64,000 bases of DNA from Pseudomonas sp. RIT288 (GTDB lineage Bacteria; Pseudomonadota; Gammaproteobacteria; Pseudomonadales; Pseudomonadaceae): assembly GCF_000631985.1 (NCBI RefSeq), contig NZ_JFYN01000011.1, positions 1 through 64,000 of the forward strand, in the 5' to 3' direction. The position numbers were made by a program, and so were the translations under genes. Below are positions 47,213-56,172 of the stretch, one piece after another (the stretch's first letter is position 1; the number at the start of each line of letters is the position of its first letter). The notes beneath the pieces were generated by a model, which searched no databases, was not told the DNA's origin, and saw only the letters and a list, made by a program, of their open reading frames with translations.

Positions 47213-47788
47213 TCAGCCGAGCAGCTCACTCATGGCAATGATCTGCTCCGCCACCTGAATCAGTTTCTGCTGGCGGCTCATGGCCTGGCGGCGCATCAGG
47301 GTGTAGGCCTCTTCTTCGTTGCAGTCCTTCATCTTCATCAGCAGCCCTTTGGCCAGTTCGATGCGTTTGCGCTCGGCCAGTTGCTGGTCGCGGGCCACTA
47401 GTTGCGCGCGCAACGCCTGATCGCTTTCGAAGCGCGCCATCGCCACATCGAGAATCGGCTGCAAGCGCTGAGCGTGGATGCCTTCGACGATGTAGGCACT
47501 GACTCCGGACTTGATCGCCTGACGCATCACCCCCGGGTCATGTTCGTCGGTGAACATCACGATCGGCCGGGGCTGGTCGCGGCTGACCAGCACCACTTGC
47601 TCCATGACATCGCGGCTCGGTGACTCGGTATCGATCAGAATCACGTCCGGGCGCACCGTTTCGACGCGCGCCGGCAGGTCGATGGTCAGGCCGGACTCAT
47701 CGATGACCTCGAAACCGGCCTCGGTCAGCGCGGCCTTCAAGCGGCCGACTTTTTTCGCGGTGTCGTTGATCAGCAGAATGCGCAGCAT
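47213..47788 (-). CDS. nasT: NasT, ANTAR-domain antitermination regulator
   Basis: A 191-residue protein: a receiver-like domain (about residues 1-120, LRILLINDTAKKVGRLKAAL, VILIDTESP) and a C-terminal ANTAR RNA-binding domain (about 130-190, ERKRIELAKGLLMKMKDCNE, then EEAYTLMRRQAM). NasT binds paired hexaloop hairpins in nitrate-operon leaders and prevents termination; NasS holds it inactive when nitrate is absent. It follows nasS by 15 bases. Three matching leaders are present in this window. Confidence 0.95.
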   Translation of the reverse strand: MLRILLINDTAKKVGRLKAALTEAGFEVIDESGLTIDLPARVETVRPDVILIDTESPSRDVMEQVVLVSRDQPRPIVMFTDEHDPGVMRQAIKSGVSAYIVEGIHAQRLQPILDVAMARFESDQALRAQLVARDQQLAERKRIELAKGLLMKMKDCNEEEAYTLMRRQAMSRQQKLIQVAEQIIAMSELLG

Positions 47789-47803
47789 ATTGGCGGTCTC
47801 CTG

Positions 47804-49015
47804 TCAGCGGCGGGCGAGAAGGGCAGCGCTGTCGCTCATGGCGTGCAGCTTGAAACTGCGAGCGTAAGCGGCGGGATCGCTGCCGTCCCAGACTTTGCCA
47901 TCGAGCAACTGGCTGCTGCGCATTTCCTTGCCCCAGGCCGCGACACCGACGGCGGTGGCCGCTTCGCGGTAGATGTCCAGTTGCTGAACCTGACGCGCAA
48001 CGGCGAGGTAGTCGGGATCCTCGCGCAACAGGCCCCAGCGGCGGAATTGGGTCATGAACCACATGCCGTCGGACAGGTACGGCAGATTTACCTCGCCGTT
48101 GCCGTGGAAGCGCAGGGCGTGCGGATCCTGCCAGCGATTGCCGAGGCCATCGGCGTAATCACCGAGAAAACGCGGCTCGATGCAGGACAGCGGGGCATCG
48201 AGGTATTCCGGGGCGCTCAGCAACTGCGCGGTGCTGCGGCGGTTTTCCGGGTTTTGCTCGATGAAACGGCTGGCCTCGAGGATCGCCATCACCAGCGCCC
48301 GTGCGGTGTTGGGGTATTGCTCGACGAACGCGCGGGTGCAGCCGAGGACCTTTTCCGGGTGGTCGGGCCAGATGCTCTGGCTGGTGGCGAGGGTGAATCC
48401 CAGATCCTGTTGCACGGCGCTGGCCGCCCACGGCTCACCGACGCAGAAGCCATCGATACGCCCGGCTTGCAGGTGCGCAACCATTTGCGGCGGCGGTACC
48501 ACCACGCTGTCGACGTCCTGCAACGGATGAATGCCCTGACTTGCCAGCCAATAATAAAGCCACATCGCATGGGTGCCGGTGGGGAAGGTCTGGGCGAAGG
48601 TCAGTTTTGCGCGGGTTTGGTGCGCGTGCCGATCCAGCGCCTCAGGACTGGTCATGCCCAGTTGCTGCAAACCGTGGGAGAGGTTGAGGCTCTGGCCGTT
48701 CTGGTTCAGCCCCATCAGCACCGCCATGTCGCTCGGCGCTACGCCGCCGATGCCCAGATGCACCGCGTAAATCAGCCCGTACAGGCTATGGGCGACATCC
48801 AGTTCACCGCTGACCAGTTTGTCGCGCAACGTCGCCCAGGACGCCTGCCGCTTGAGGTTGATCGTCAGGCCGTAGGGCTGGGTAAAGTCTTGCGTGGCGG
48901 CCACGACCACCGATGCGCAATCGCTCAGGGCCATGAAACCAAGGTTGATCACACTCTTTTCCGGGGCATCACTGCCATGGACCCAGGCCAGCGGCCCGAC
49001 GGACGAATCACTCAT
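47804..49015 (-). CDS. nasS: NasS, cytoplasmic nitrate sensor
   Basis: A 403-residue relative of the NrtA nitrate-binding protein, but without a signal peptide, as expected of the cytoplasmic sensor NasS. Segments INLGFMALSDCASVVVA, ELDVAHSLYGL and DGFCVGEPWAA follow the NrtA/NasS fold. Without nitrate it binds NasT; nitrate binding releases it. AAGGTGG precedes ATG 49015. The leader upstream carries its own promoter and hairpins. Confidence 0.93.
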   Translation of the reverse strand: MSDSSVGPLAWVHGSDAPEKSVINLGFMALSDCASVVVAATQDFTQPYGLTINLKRQASWATLRDKLVSGELDVAHSLYGLIYAVHLGIGGVAPSDMAVLMGLNQNGQSLNLSHGLQQLGMTSPEALDRHAHQTRAKLTFAQTFPTGTHAMWLYYWLASQGIHPLQDVDSVVVPPPQMVAHLQAGRIDGFCVGEPWAASAVQQDLGFTLATSQSIWPDHPEKVLGCTRAFVEQYPNTARALVMAILEASRFIEQNPENRRSTAQLLSAPEYLDAPLSCIEPRFLGDYADGLGNRWQDPHALRFHGNGEVNLPYLSDGMWFMTQFRRWGLLREDPDYLAVARQVQQLDIYREAATAVGVAAWGKEMRSSQLLDGKVWDGSDPAAYARSFKLHAMSDSAALLARR

Positions 49016-49028
49016 ATAAAGCCACCTT

Positions 49029-49079
49029 CAAAAAAAACGCCGTCCCAGGCTTTGCTCAGGCAAAACCTGCGAACGACGC
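49029..49079 (-). terminator. possible attenuator in the nasS leader
   Basis: In the transcript GCGTC and CAGG pair with CCTG and GAC(G)GC, with a bulge, followed by a U-run of eight. Its left arm overlaps hairpin P2, so the two structures exclude each other. Confidence 0.55.
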
Positions 49080-49117
49080 CATTGTCCGTGCCCTCACGCC
49101 GTCATTGGCCGGTGGGC
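49075..49117 (-). promoter_or_regulatory. candidate ANTAR (NasT) target hairpins upstream of nasS
   Basis: P1 (49090-49117): inner stem GCC/GGC with hexaloop AATGAC and outer stem GCCC/GGGC. P2 (49075-49086): stem GAC/GTC with hexaloop AATGGC. Both loops keep A1 and G4. Stems are shorter than in the other two leaders. Confidence 0.6.
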
Positions 49118-49133
49118 TGATAACCCTGAAAGT

Positions 49134-49148
49134 GCAAGGCATATGCCA
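49134..49148 (-). promoter_or_regulatory. sigma-54 promoter for nasS-nasT
   Basis: On the minus strand TGGCAT-N5-TTGCA matches the consensus closely, with GG-N10-GC. Predicted start near 49122, just before P1. Confidence 0.7.
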
Positions 49149-49238
49149 GTCAGTCTGATTTGCCTGTGCGCCTCGCGCCGGGGGGCGATGCCCGGCTATA
49201 ATCGCCGCCTCTTTTCGCCGCCCGAGTCATCGCCGCCC

Positions 49239-50258
49239 ATGTACACCCTGGCCCGTCAGCTGTTGTTCAAACTTTCCCCGGAAACCTCCCACGACCTGTC
49301 GCTGGATCTGATCGGCGCGGGTGGACGTTTGGGCCTCAACGGCATGTTGTGCAAGAAGCCGGCGAATGTGCCGGTGACGGTCATGGGCCTGGACTTCCCG
49401 AACCCGGTGGGTCTGGCGGCCGGTCTGGACAAGAACGGCGCGGCCATCGACGGTTTCTCGCAACTGGGTTTCGGTTTTGTCGAAATCGGCACCGTGACCC
49501 CGCGTCCGCAGCCGGGCAACCCGAAACCACGGATCTTCCGCCTGCCGGAGGCCGAGGCGATCATCAACCGCATGGGCTTCAACAACCTCGGTGTGGATAA
49601 CCTGCTGGCGCGGGTCGCGGCGGCCAAATACAAGGGCGTGCTGGGGATCAACATCGGCAAGAACTTCGACACTCCGGTCGAGCGCGCCGTTGATGACTAC
49701 CTGATTTGCCTGGACAAGGTGTATGCCCACGCCAGCTATGTCACGGTCAACGTCAGCTCGCCGAACACCCCGGGCCTGCGCAGCCTGCAGTTCGGTGATT
49801 CGCTCAAGCAGTTGCTGGCGGATCTGGCCACGCGCCGCGCCGAACTGGCCCTGCGCCACGGCAAGCACGTACCGCTGGCGATCAAGATCGCTCCGGACAT
49901 GACCGACGAAGAAACGGTGCAGGTGGCTCAGGCACTGATCGAAACCGGGATGGACGCGGTAATCGCCACCAACACCACCCTGAGTCGCGTCGGCGTCGAG
50001 GGAATGGAGCACGGTGACGAGGCGGGCGGTCTGTCCGGCGCCCCGGTTCGTGACAAGAGCACGCATACCGTGAAGGTGTTGGCGGGTGAGCTGGGTGGTC
50101 GGTTGCCGATCATCGCGGCCGGTGGCATCACCGAGGGCAAGCATGCGGCCGAGAAGATCACGGCGGGTGCGAGTCTGGTGCAGATTTACTCGGGCTTCAT
50201 CTATAAGGGCCCGGCGCTGATTCGTGAATCGGTAGACGCGATCGCTGCCCTGCGCTGA
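49239..50258 (+). CDS. pyrD: dihydroorotate dehydrogenase, class 2 (PyrD)
   Basis: A 339-residue FMN enzyme oxidising dihydroorotate with quinone in pyrimidine synthesis. The N-terminal membrane-associating helix ([20 protein letters not shown]) marks class 2. Conserved core segments are [24 protein letters not shown] (catalytic serine region) and IAAGGI. ATG 49239 gives the standard length; the upstream frame reads through the nasS promoter. Confidence 0.96.
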   Translation: MYTLARQLLFKLSPETSHDLSLDLIGAGGRLGLNGMLCKKPANVPVTVMGLDFPNPVGLAAGLDKNGAAIDGFSQLGFGFVEIGTVTPRPQPGNPKPRIFRLPEAEAIINRMGFNNLGVDNLLARVAAAKYKGVLGINIGKNFDTPVERAVDDYLICLDKVYAHASYVTVNVSSPNTPGLRSLQFGDSLKQLLADLATRRAELALRHGKHVPLAIKIAPDMTDEETVQVAQALIETGMDAVIATNTTLSRVGVEGMEHGDEAGGLSGAPVRDKSTHTVKVLAGELGGRLPIIAAGGITEGKHAAEKITAGASLVQIYSGFIYKGPALIRESVDAIAALR

Positions 50259-50265
50259 TCCCCTT

Positions 50266-50352
50266 GTGGGAGCGAGCCTGCTCGCGAAGGCGTCCGTTCA
50301 GCTAACACTTCACTAAATGACACGTCGCTTTCGCGAGCAGGCTCGCTCCCAC
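50266..50352. repeat. REP doublet, family A
   Basis: Inverted copies with a loop of about 42 bases lie between pyrD and the rmf terminator. Confidence 0.9.
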
Positions 50353-50393
50353 AGGTTTTGTGTTCCTGCACAAATAAATAGTGTGTCAGGCAT

Positions 50394-50419
50394 AAAAAAG
50401 GGCTCCTCGAAGGAGCCCC
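50394..50419 (-). terminator. intrinsic terminator after rmf
   Basis: On the minus strand GGGCTCCTT/GAGGAGCCC forms the hairpin and a U-run follows. Confidence 0.88.
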
Positions 50420-50503
50420 TGGGCCGCAGCCCGCCGTCCGGGAAGGACGTGCATGGTAAGTCGCTACAAATTCAGATTGTCGTGTTGCAATAAGTGCCCT
50501 GTG

Positions 50504-50719
50504 TCAGCCGACGGCGTGAAGTTCGTTGAGTCTGTGGATCCCCGCAGTGCCGGTCATACCGTCCCAGTTGTCGCCGCGTCCTTCTCGCCAGCCGTTGATC
50601 CAGGCTTGGCGTACCGACGGTAGAGTAAATGGGCAAAGCTCGCGGGATTTGCCACCAACGCCATATTGATATCCGCGCAAAAATGCTCTTTCCAACGGAT
50701 CACGCTTAAGTCTTCTCAT
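50504..50719 (-). CDS. rmf: ribosome modulation factor (Rmf)
   Basis: A 71-residue basic protein that dimerises 70S ribosomes into inactive 100S particles in stationary phase. The N-terminus MRRLKRDPLERAFLRGYQYG and RQAWINGWREGRGDNW are strongly conserved. It has a structured 5' leader (next entry) and its own terminator. Confidence 0.96.
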   Translation of the reverse strand: MRRLKRDPLERAFLRGYQYGVGGKSRELCPFTLPSVRQAWINGWREGRGDNWDGMTGTAGIHRLNELHAVG

Positions 50720-50758
50720 AGGGTGTTTCCCTCACTTGTTGACTGTTTTCGTCGCGTT

Positions 50759-50852
50759 GACCTCAATCGAGGTCTGGCAGAAAAAACTCTGCCGTTGGGC
50801 GGCTCGCTGCCGGCGTGGCGAGCCAAGGTGTTGACGCCGTTGCGACGTCAAC
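50759..50852 (-). ncRNA. structured 5' leader of rmf (rmf RNA motif candidate)
   Basis: Four successive hairpins precede rmf in its transcript: GTTGACG/CGTCAAC, GGCTCGC/GCGAGCC, GGCAGA/TCTGCC and GACCTC/GAGGTC. A conserved 'rmf motif' has been described upstream of Pseudomonas rmf genes; position and structure fit, but the consensus was not checked here. Confidence 0.65.
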
Positions 50853-51251
50853 CTGTGGTCAGTTCTAACCAATGAGTCACACCGAGGGAATGATCGTTTT
50901 GTCATAAGGACGTAACGAAAATAGTGCTACAGCCATAAGTAACGACCGGTTTCATGAACGTTTTTTCAGCAAACCCCGGTATGATCGGCCCCGCGCTGGA
51001 TGATGGGGTTAATCCTTTAGTGAGAATGACCCACGTTTACGCTCGGTTACTAAGCGACGAAGGGTCGCTTTAAGACTTTTTGTTTCATCAACTATTTTCT
51101 CTGTCCCGGCATCTAAGCTCTTTTAACCCGAGCAGCGGGGATGGAACGGCACACCTTCGTGCCACGCGGGCGCTCTTTTAGAAAAGCGCCTGATTGAAAA
51201 CCGGATCGGCAATGCGTTGCCGGTTCACTAGCCAAAGGCTCTGGAAATACC
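50853..51251 (+). other. rlmKL upstream region
   Basis: No coding gene. It may hold promoters for rmf (minus) and rlmKL (plus). A TATGAT at 50980-50985 is a possible -10 box, without a clear -35. AAGCGAC/GTCGCTT (51052-51070) is a perfect hairpin, and a second hairpin (GGCGC...GCGCC) lies about 50 bases before the rlmKL start. A small transcript cannot be excluded. Confidence 0.4.
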
Positions 51252-53522
51252 ATGTCCGACCGTTTCGAACTCTTCCTCACTTGCCCCAAAGGCCTTGAAG
51301 GCCTGCTCATCGAGGAAGCCGTCGGGCTTGGCCTTGAAGAAGCCCGCGAGCACACCTCCGCCGTGCGTGGCATGGCGACCATGGAAACCGCTTATCGCCT
51401 GTGCCTGTGGTCGCGTCTGGCCAACCGGGTGTTGCTGGTGCTCAAGCGCTTCCCGATGAAAGACGCCGAAGACTTGTACCACGGCGTGCTAGACGTCGAG
51501 TGGCAGGATCACATGCTCTCCGACGGCACTCTGGCCGTCGAATTCAGCGGCCACGGCTCGGGCATCGACAACACCCACTTCGGCGCGCTGAAAGTCAAAG
51601 ACGCCATCGTCGACAAGCTGCGTACTCCGCAGGGCGACCGTCCGTCGATCGACAAGCTCAACCCGGACCTGCGCATTCACCTGCGCCTGGATCGCGGCGA
51701 AGCGATCCTGTCCCTCGACCTTTCCGGCCATAGCCTGCACCAGCGCGGTTACCGCCTGCAGCAGGGCGCGGCACCGCTGAAGGAAAACCTCGCGGCAGCG
51801 ATCCTGATCCGTTCCGGCTGGCCGCGCATTGCGGCCGAAGGCGGCGCACTGGCTGACCCGATGTGCGGTGTCGGTACGTTCCTCGTCGAAGCGGGGATGA
51901 TCGCCGCCGACATGGCGCCGAACCTGCGCCGCGAGCAGTGGGGCTTCACCGCATGGCTCGGCCACGTTCCGGCGCTGTGGAAAAAACTCCATGAAGAAGC
52001 GGTCGAACGTGCCGCTGCCGGTCTGGCCAAGCCGCCGCTGTGGATTCGCGGTTACGAAGCCGACCCGCGCCTGATTCAACCGGGCCGCAACAACGTCGAG
52101 CGCGCCGGTCTGAGCGAGTGGATCAAGATCTATCAGGGCGAAGTCGCGACCTTCGAGCCGCGTCCGGACCAGAACCAGAAAGGTCTGGTGATCTGCAACC
52201 CGCCATACGGCGAGCGTCTGGGCGACGAAGCCAGCCTGCTTTACCTCTACCAGAACCTCGGCGAGCGTCTGCGTCAGGCCTGCCTGAACTGGGAAGCGGC
52301 GGTGTTCACCGGCGCTCCGGATCTGGGCAAGCGCATGGGCATTCGCAGCCACAAGCAGTATTCGTTCTGGAACGGCGCGCTGCCGTGCAAGCTGCTGTTG
52401 ATCAAGGTGCTGCCGGACCAGTTCGTTACCGGCGAGCGGCGGACTCCGGAACAGCGTCAGGCCGAGCGCGAGCAAGCGGCCTACGATCAAACCCCGAACG
52501 AGCCGCAAGAGCGCAAGTTCAACAAGAACGGCAACCCGATCAAACCGACGCCAGCCCCGGCCCCGGTAATCGAGCAGCCACGCCTGAGCGAAGGCGGGCA
52601 GATGTTTGCCAACCGCCTGCAGAAAAATCTCAAGGCGATGAGCAAGTGGGTCAAGCGCGAGGGCATCGACTGCTACCGCGTCTACGATGCCGACATGCCG
52701 GAATACGCCATGGCCATCGACCTGTATCACGACTGGGTGCACGTGCAGGAATACGCCGCACCGAAGTCGATCGATCCGGAAAAAGCCTCGGCACGCATGT
52801 TCGACGCCTTGGCGGCGATCCCGCAGGCGCTGAACGTCGACAAGAGCCGCGTGGTGGTCAAACGCCGCGAGCGTCAGAGCGGCACCAAGCAATACGAGCG
52901 TCAGGCGGCGCAGGGCAAGTTCAATGAGGTCAGCGAAGGCGGCGTCAAGCTGCTGGTGAACCTCACCGACTACCTCGACACCGGGCTGTTCCTCGATCAC
53001 CGGCCAATGCGCATGCGCATTCAGAAAGAGGCCGCCGGCAAGCGCTTCCTCAATCTGTTTTGCTACACCGCGACCGCCAGTGTGCACGCGGCCAAGGGCG
53101 GTGCGCGCAGCACCACCAGCGTCGACCTGTCGAAGACTTATCTTGACTGGGCGCGGCGCAACCTGTCGCTGAACGGTTTCTCTGACAAGAACCGCCTGGA
53201 GCAGGGCGACGTGATGGCGTGGCTGGAAAGCAGCCGCGACGAGTACGACCTGATCTTCATCGACCCGCCGACCTTCTCCAACTCCAAGCGCATGGAAGGT
53301 ATCTTCGACGTGCAGCGTGATCAGGTGCAGTTGATCGACCTGGCCATGGCACGTCTGGCCCCGGGTGGCGTGCTGTACTTCTCCAACAACTTCCGCAAGT
53401 TCCAGTTGGAGGAAAACCTCGCCGAGCGTTACGCGGTCGAAGAAATCAGCGCACAGACCATCGATCCGGATTTTGCGCGTAACACCAAGATCCACCGCGC
53501 CTGGAAAATCACGGCTCGTTGA
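51252..53522 (+). CDS. rlmL: bifunctional 23S rRNA methyltransferase RlmKL
   Basis: A 756-residue fusion. The N-terminal half has a THUMP domain and an RlmL methyltransferase (m2G2445), with DPMCGVGTFLVEAGMIA and the catalytic ICNPPYGERLG. The C-terminal half is RlmK (m7G2069), with FLNLFCYTATASVHAAKGG and FIDPPTFSNSKRM. Full length compared with the E. coli fusion. A proline-rich linker (about residues 405-440) joins the halves. Confidence 0.96.
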   Translation: MSDRFELFLTCPKGLEGLLIEEAVGLGLEEAREHTSAVRGMATMETAYRLCLWSRLANRVLLVLKRFPMKDAEDLYHGVLDVEWQDHMLSDGTLAVEFSGHGSGIDNTHFGALKVKDAIVDKLRTPQGDRPSIDKLNPDLRIHLRLDRGEAILSLDLSGHSLHQRGYRLQQGAAPLKENLAAAILIRSGWPRIAAEGGALADPMCGVGTFLVEAGMIAADMAPNLRREQWGFTAWLGHVPALWKKLHEEAVERAAAGLAKPPLWIRGYEADPRLIQPGRNNVERAGLSEWIKIYQGEVATFEPRPDQNQKGLVICNPPYGERLGDEASLLYLYQNLGERLRQACLNWEAAVFTGAPDLGKRMGIRSHKQYSFWNGALPCKLLLIKVLPDQFVTGERRTPEQRQAEREQAAYDQTPNEPQERKFNKNGNPIKPTPAPAPVIEQPRLSEGGQMFANRLQKNLKAMSKWVKREGIDCYRVYDADMPEYAMAIDLYHDWVHVQEYAAPKSIDPEKASARMFDALAAIPQALNVDKSRVVVKRRERQSGTKQYERQAAQGKFNEVSEGGVKLLVNLTDYLDTGLFLDHRPMRMRIQKEAAGKRFLNLFCYTATASVHAAKGGARSTTSVDLSKTYLDWARRNLSLNGFSDKNRLEQGDVMAWLESSRDEYDLIFIDPPTFSNSKRMEGIFDVQRDQVQLIDLAMARLAPGGVLYFSNNFRKFQLEENLAERYAVEEISAQTIDPDFARNTKIHRAWKITAR

Positions 53523-53536
53523 CGCTCGGGCTGGTT

Positions 53537-53575
53537 GGATCCACAGAGCCTTGATTTTTAAAGGCTCTTGGATCC
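53537..53575. repeat. inverted repeat after rlmKL
   Basis: GGATCCA...GAGCCTT pairs with AAGGCTC...TGGATCC across an AT loop. No T-run follows, so terminator function is uncertain. Confidence 0.6.
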
Positions 53576-53668
53576 GATCAGCGCTAGCCAAATTAATGGC
53601 TAATAGCTATAACTCAACGCATGGCCAATGGTTTTTTCCCCGAAACAATGGCGTCGTGAGTTGCCCCT

Positions 53669-56059
53669 ATGTCGTTGCACCCCGTGCGCCCGAAGATTCT
53701 GGGTTTTATCAGCGAAGACGTCTCGGCCTGGCTGGTCGCGCTGCTGGTATTGCTCGCCGGCGGGATTCTCACGGGGCTGCTCGCCTGGGCCACCCTCAAT
53801 CAGTTTCACCATCAACTGCGCCAACGCTTCCAGCTGTTGGCCAATGAGCGTTACAGCCGCATCGAAGAACGTTTCCAGGATCAGGAACAACGTCTCGACG
53901 GCCTGCGCCGTTTCTTCGCCAACTCCGACTCGGTCTCGCGTAGCGAATTCGATGGCTATGCCAAGCCGCTTTTATTACGCACCCAGGCCTATTCCTATGC
54001 GCCGCGGATCAGCCGTGCCGAACGTCCGGCGGTCGAACAGGCCGTGCGTAACGAAGGCTTCAGCACCTTCACCTTTCGTGAGCTGACCGCTGACAATCAG
54101 TTGCAGACCGCCGCTGATCGCCCCGAATACGTACCGGTGATCTACACCCAGAGCCTCAGCCGCTTGCCCACGCCGCTGGGTTACGACTTGCTGGCGCAAC
54201 CGCTGCGCCGGGCGACGCTGGAACGCGCCGACCGCACCGGGCACATGGTGGTGTCGCAGCCATTGCATCTGGTGGGGATTGATCCGGCGTATGCCCGGGG
54301 CGTCTTGCTGCTGGCGCCGGTCACCCGTGAAGGAGGGGCACCGAAAGGGCCGCCGCAAGGCTATGTGATGGCGGTGATCAGCATGCAGCAGTTGCTGGCC
54401 GACGGACTGCCGGAGGAGCACCAGGACTTCCTCACCGTGCGTATTCTCGACCTGTCCACCGATGATCAGCATGAAGTGCTCTACGAGTCCGCCAACCAGG
54501 CCGGGGCCAGTGATCTGTCCGCCACACGTTTGGTACGAATGGCCGACCATGACTATCAAGTGGACATGCAGCCCAGCGAAGCGTTTCTGCAGGCCAACCA
54601 TTCGTCGATCAGCAGCCTGATGGTGCTGGGAGCGCTGCTGAGCCTGTTGCTCAGCGCATTGCTCTACGTGCTGGTCAGTCAACGCCAGCGCGCCTTGCGC
54701 ATGGTCGAACTGCGCACGCAGGAACTGCACGCCCGCGAGCAGGAATTGCGCGGCACCCACGGTCAGTTGCGCGGCGTGCTGAATGCCGCGACCCAGGTGG
54801 CAATCATCGCCACCGACCTGCGCGGGGTGATCAACACCTTCAACCCCGGCGCCGAACAGATGCTCGGCTACAGCAGCGCCGATGTGGTCGGCCACATGAC
54901 CCTGGAAAACCTGCATCTGCCGCGAGAACTGGCGGCGCGTTCGGCGGAATTGAGTGCACGTTACGGCAAGAGCATTCCGACCTGCCACGCGATGTTGGTC
55001 GAGGGCGGCGAGGTCGGCGGCCATGAGGCACGGGAGTGGACGCTGGTGCGCAGCGACGGCAGTCATCTGCCGGTGAACATGCTCGCCACCCCGGTGCTCG
55101 ATGAGCAGGGTTTGTGGGTCGGGCATCTGGCGATCTGCATCGACATCACCGAGCGCAAGCGCGTGCACGAAGCGCTGGCGGCGCGGGATGTATTGCTGAA
55201 AAAACTCAGCGCGCACGTGCCCGGCGGCATCTACCAGTTCAAGATGGAATTCGACGGGCGCTTCAGCGTGATCTACGCCAGCGATGGCATCCGCGAGATC
55301 TACGAGCTGGAGCCGGACGTGCTGCTACTGAATGCCGAGGCGATTTTCACCCGCATCCATCCACAAGATGTCTCGCGAGTGCGCACCTCGATCCGTGCCT
55401 CGGCGGACAACCTCAGCCCATGGCGCGAGGAATACCGTGTGCAATTGCCCGAGCGCGGCCTGCGCTGGGTGCGCGGCGAGGCGACGCCAGAAGAGCTGCC
55501 GGGCGGCGGCGTGCTGTGGCACGGTTACATCTCGGACATTTCCGACTTGAAACGGGTGGAAGAGGAATTACGGGCGCTGTCGGTCACCGACTCGCTGACC
55601 GGCATCCACAACCGCCGCTACTTCCAGGAACGCCTGACCACCGAAATGGCCCGGGTCGAGCGCGGCGGTGGTGAGCTGTCGGTGATCATGCTCGACATCG
55701 ACCACTTCAAACGCATCAACGACCAGTACGGCCATGCCGTGGGCGACCGGGTGCTGCAAGCGGTGTGCGAGCGCATCGGCCATCGTTTGCGGCGTACCGA
55801 CGTGTTCTGTCGTCTCGGTGGTGAAGAGTTCATGGTGCTGTGCCCGGACATCGACGGCGAGCATGCGTACATGCTGGCGGTGGAGTTGTGGCAAGGCCTG
55901 CGCAGTGCGCCGGTGGATGTGGTCGGGGTGGTGACGGCCAGCTTCGGCATCGCCAGCTGGCGCCCGGGGGAGGGCGCGGATGCGCTGCTGCTGCGGGCGG
56001 ATTCGGGGGTGTATGCGGCGAAGCAGGGCGGGCGCGATCGAGTGGAGCAGATGAGCTAA
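53669..56059 (+). CDS. membrane diguanylate cyclase (CHASE-PAS-PAS-GGDEF)
   Basis: A 796-residue sensor making cyclic di-GMP. A membrane helix (about 22-44), a periplasmic CHASE-type domain (about 45-310) and a second helix (about 311-335) are followed by two PAS domains and a GGDEF domain. The active site is GGEEF (717-721). RRTD (708-711) lies exactly five residues before it, so the inhibitory I-site is present. DSLTGIHNRRYF starts the domain. No EAL domain follows. Ligand unknown. Confidence 0.92.
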   Translation: MSLHPVRPKILGFISEDVSAWLVALLVLLAGGILTGLLAWATLNQFHHQLRQRFQLLANERYSRIEERFQDQEQRLDGLRRFFANSDSVSRSEFDGYAKPLLLRTQAYSYAPRISRAERPAVEQAVRNEGFSTFTFRELTADNQLQTAADRPEYVPVIYTQSLSRLPTPLGYDLLAQPLRRATLERADRTGHMVVSQPLHLVGIDPAYARGVLLLAPVTREGGAPKGPPQGYVMAVISMQQLLADGLPEEHQDFLTVRILDLSTDDQHEVLYESANQAGASDLSATRLVRMADHDYQVDMQPSEAFLQANHSSISSLMVLGALLSLLLSALLYVLVSQRQRALRMVELRTQELHAREQELRGTHGQLRGVLNAATQVAIIATDLRGVINTFNPGAEQMLGYSSADVVGHMTLENLHLPRELAARSAELSARYGKSIPTCHAMLVEGGEVGGHEAREWTLVRSDGSHLPVNMLATPVLDEQGLWVGHLAICIDITERKRVHEALAARDVLLKKLSAHVPGGIYQFKMEFDGRFSVIYASDGIREIYELEPDVLLLNAEAIFTRIHPQDVSRVRTSIRASADNLSPWREEYRVQLPERGLRWVRGEATPEELPGGGVLWHGYISDISDLKRVEEELRALSVTDSLTGIHNRRYFQERLTTEMARVERGGGELSVIMLDIDHFKRINDQYGHAVGDRVLQAVCERIGHRLRRTDVFCRLGGEEFMVLCPDIDGEHAYMLAVELWQGLRSAPVDVVGVVTASFGIASWRPGEGADALLLRADSGVYAAKQGGRDRVEQMS

Positions 56060-56081
56060 GCCGTTACGCCAATCCTGCAGA

Positions 56082-56166
56082 AGATCAAAAGATCGCAGCC
56101 TGCGGCAGCTCCTACAGGGTGTACATCATTCCCATGTAGGAGCTGCCGCAGGCTGCGATCTTTTGT
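56082..56166. repeat. REP doublet, family B
   Basis: Inverted copies lie between the convergent cyclase gene and dacB. Confidence 0.9.
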
Positions 56167-56172
56167 TTTTTA

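Noticed and set aside
50666-50875. 69-residue plus-strand frame opposite the rmf start
   Set aside because: It overlaps the rmf coding start and leader, has no ribosome binding site and no family resemblance.
51489-53591. 700-residue minus-strand frame
   Set aside because: Shadow of rlmKL.
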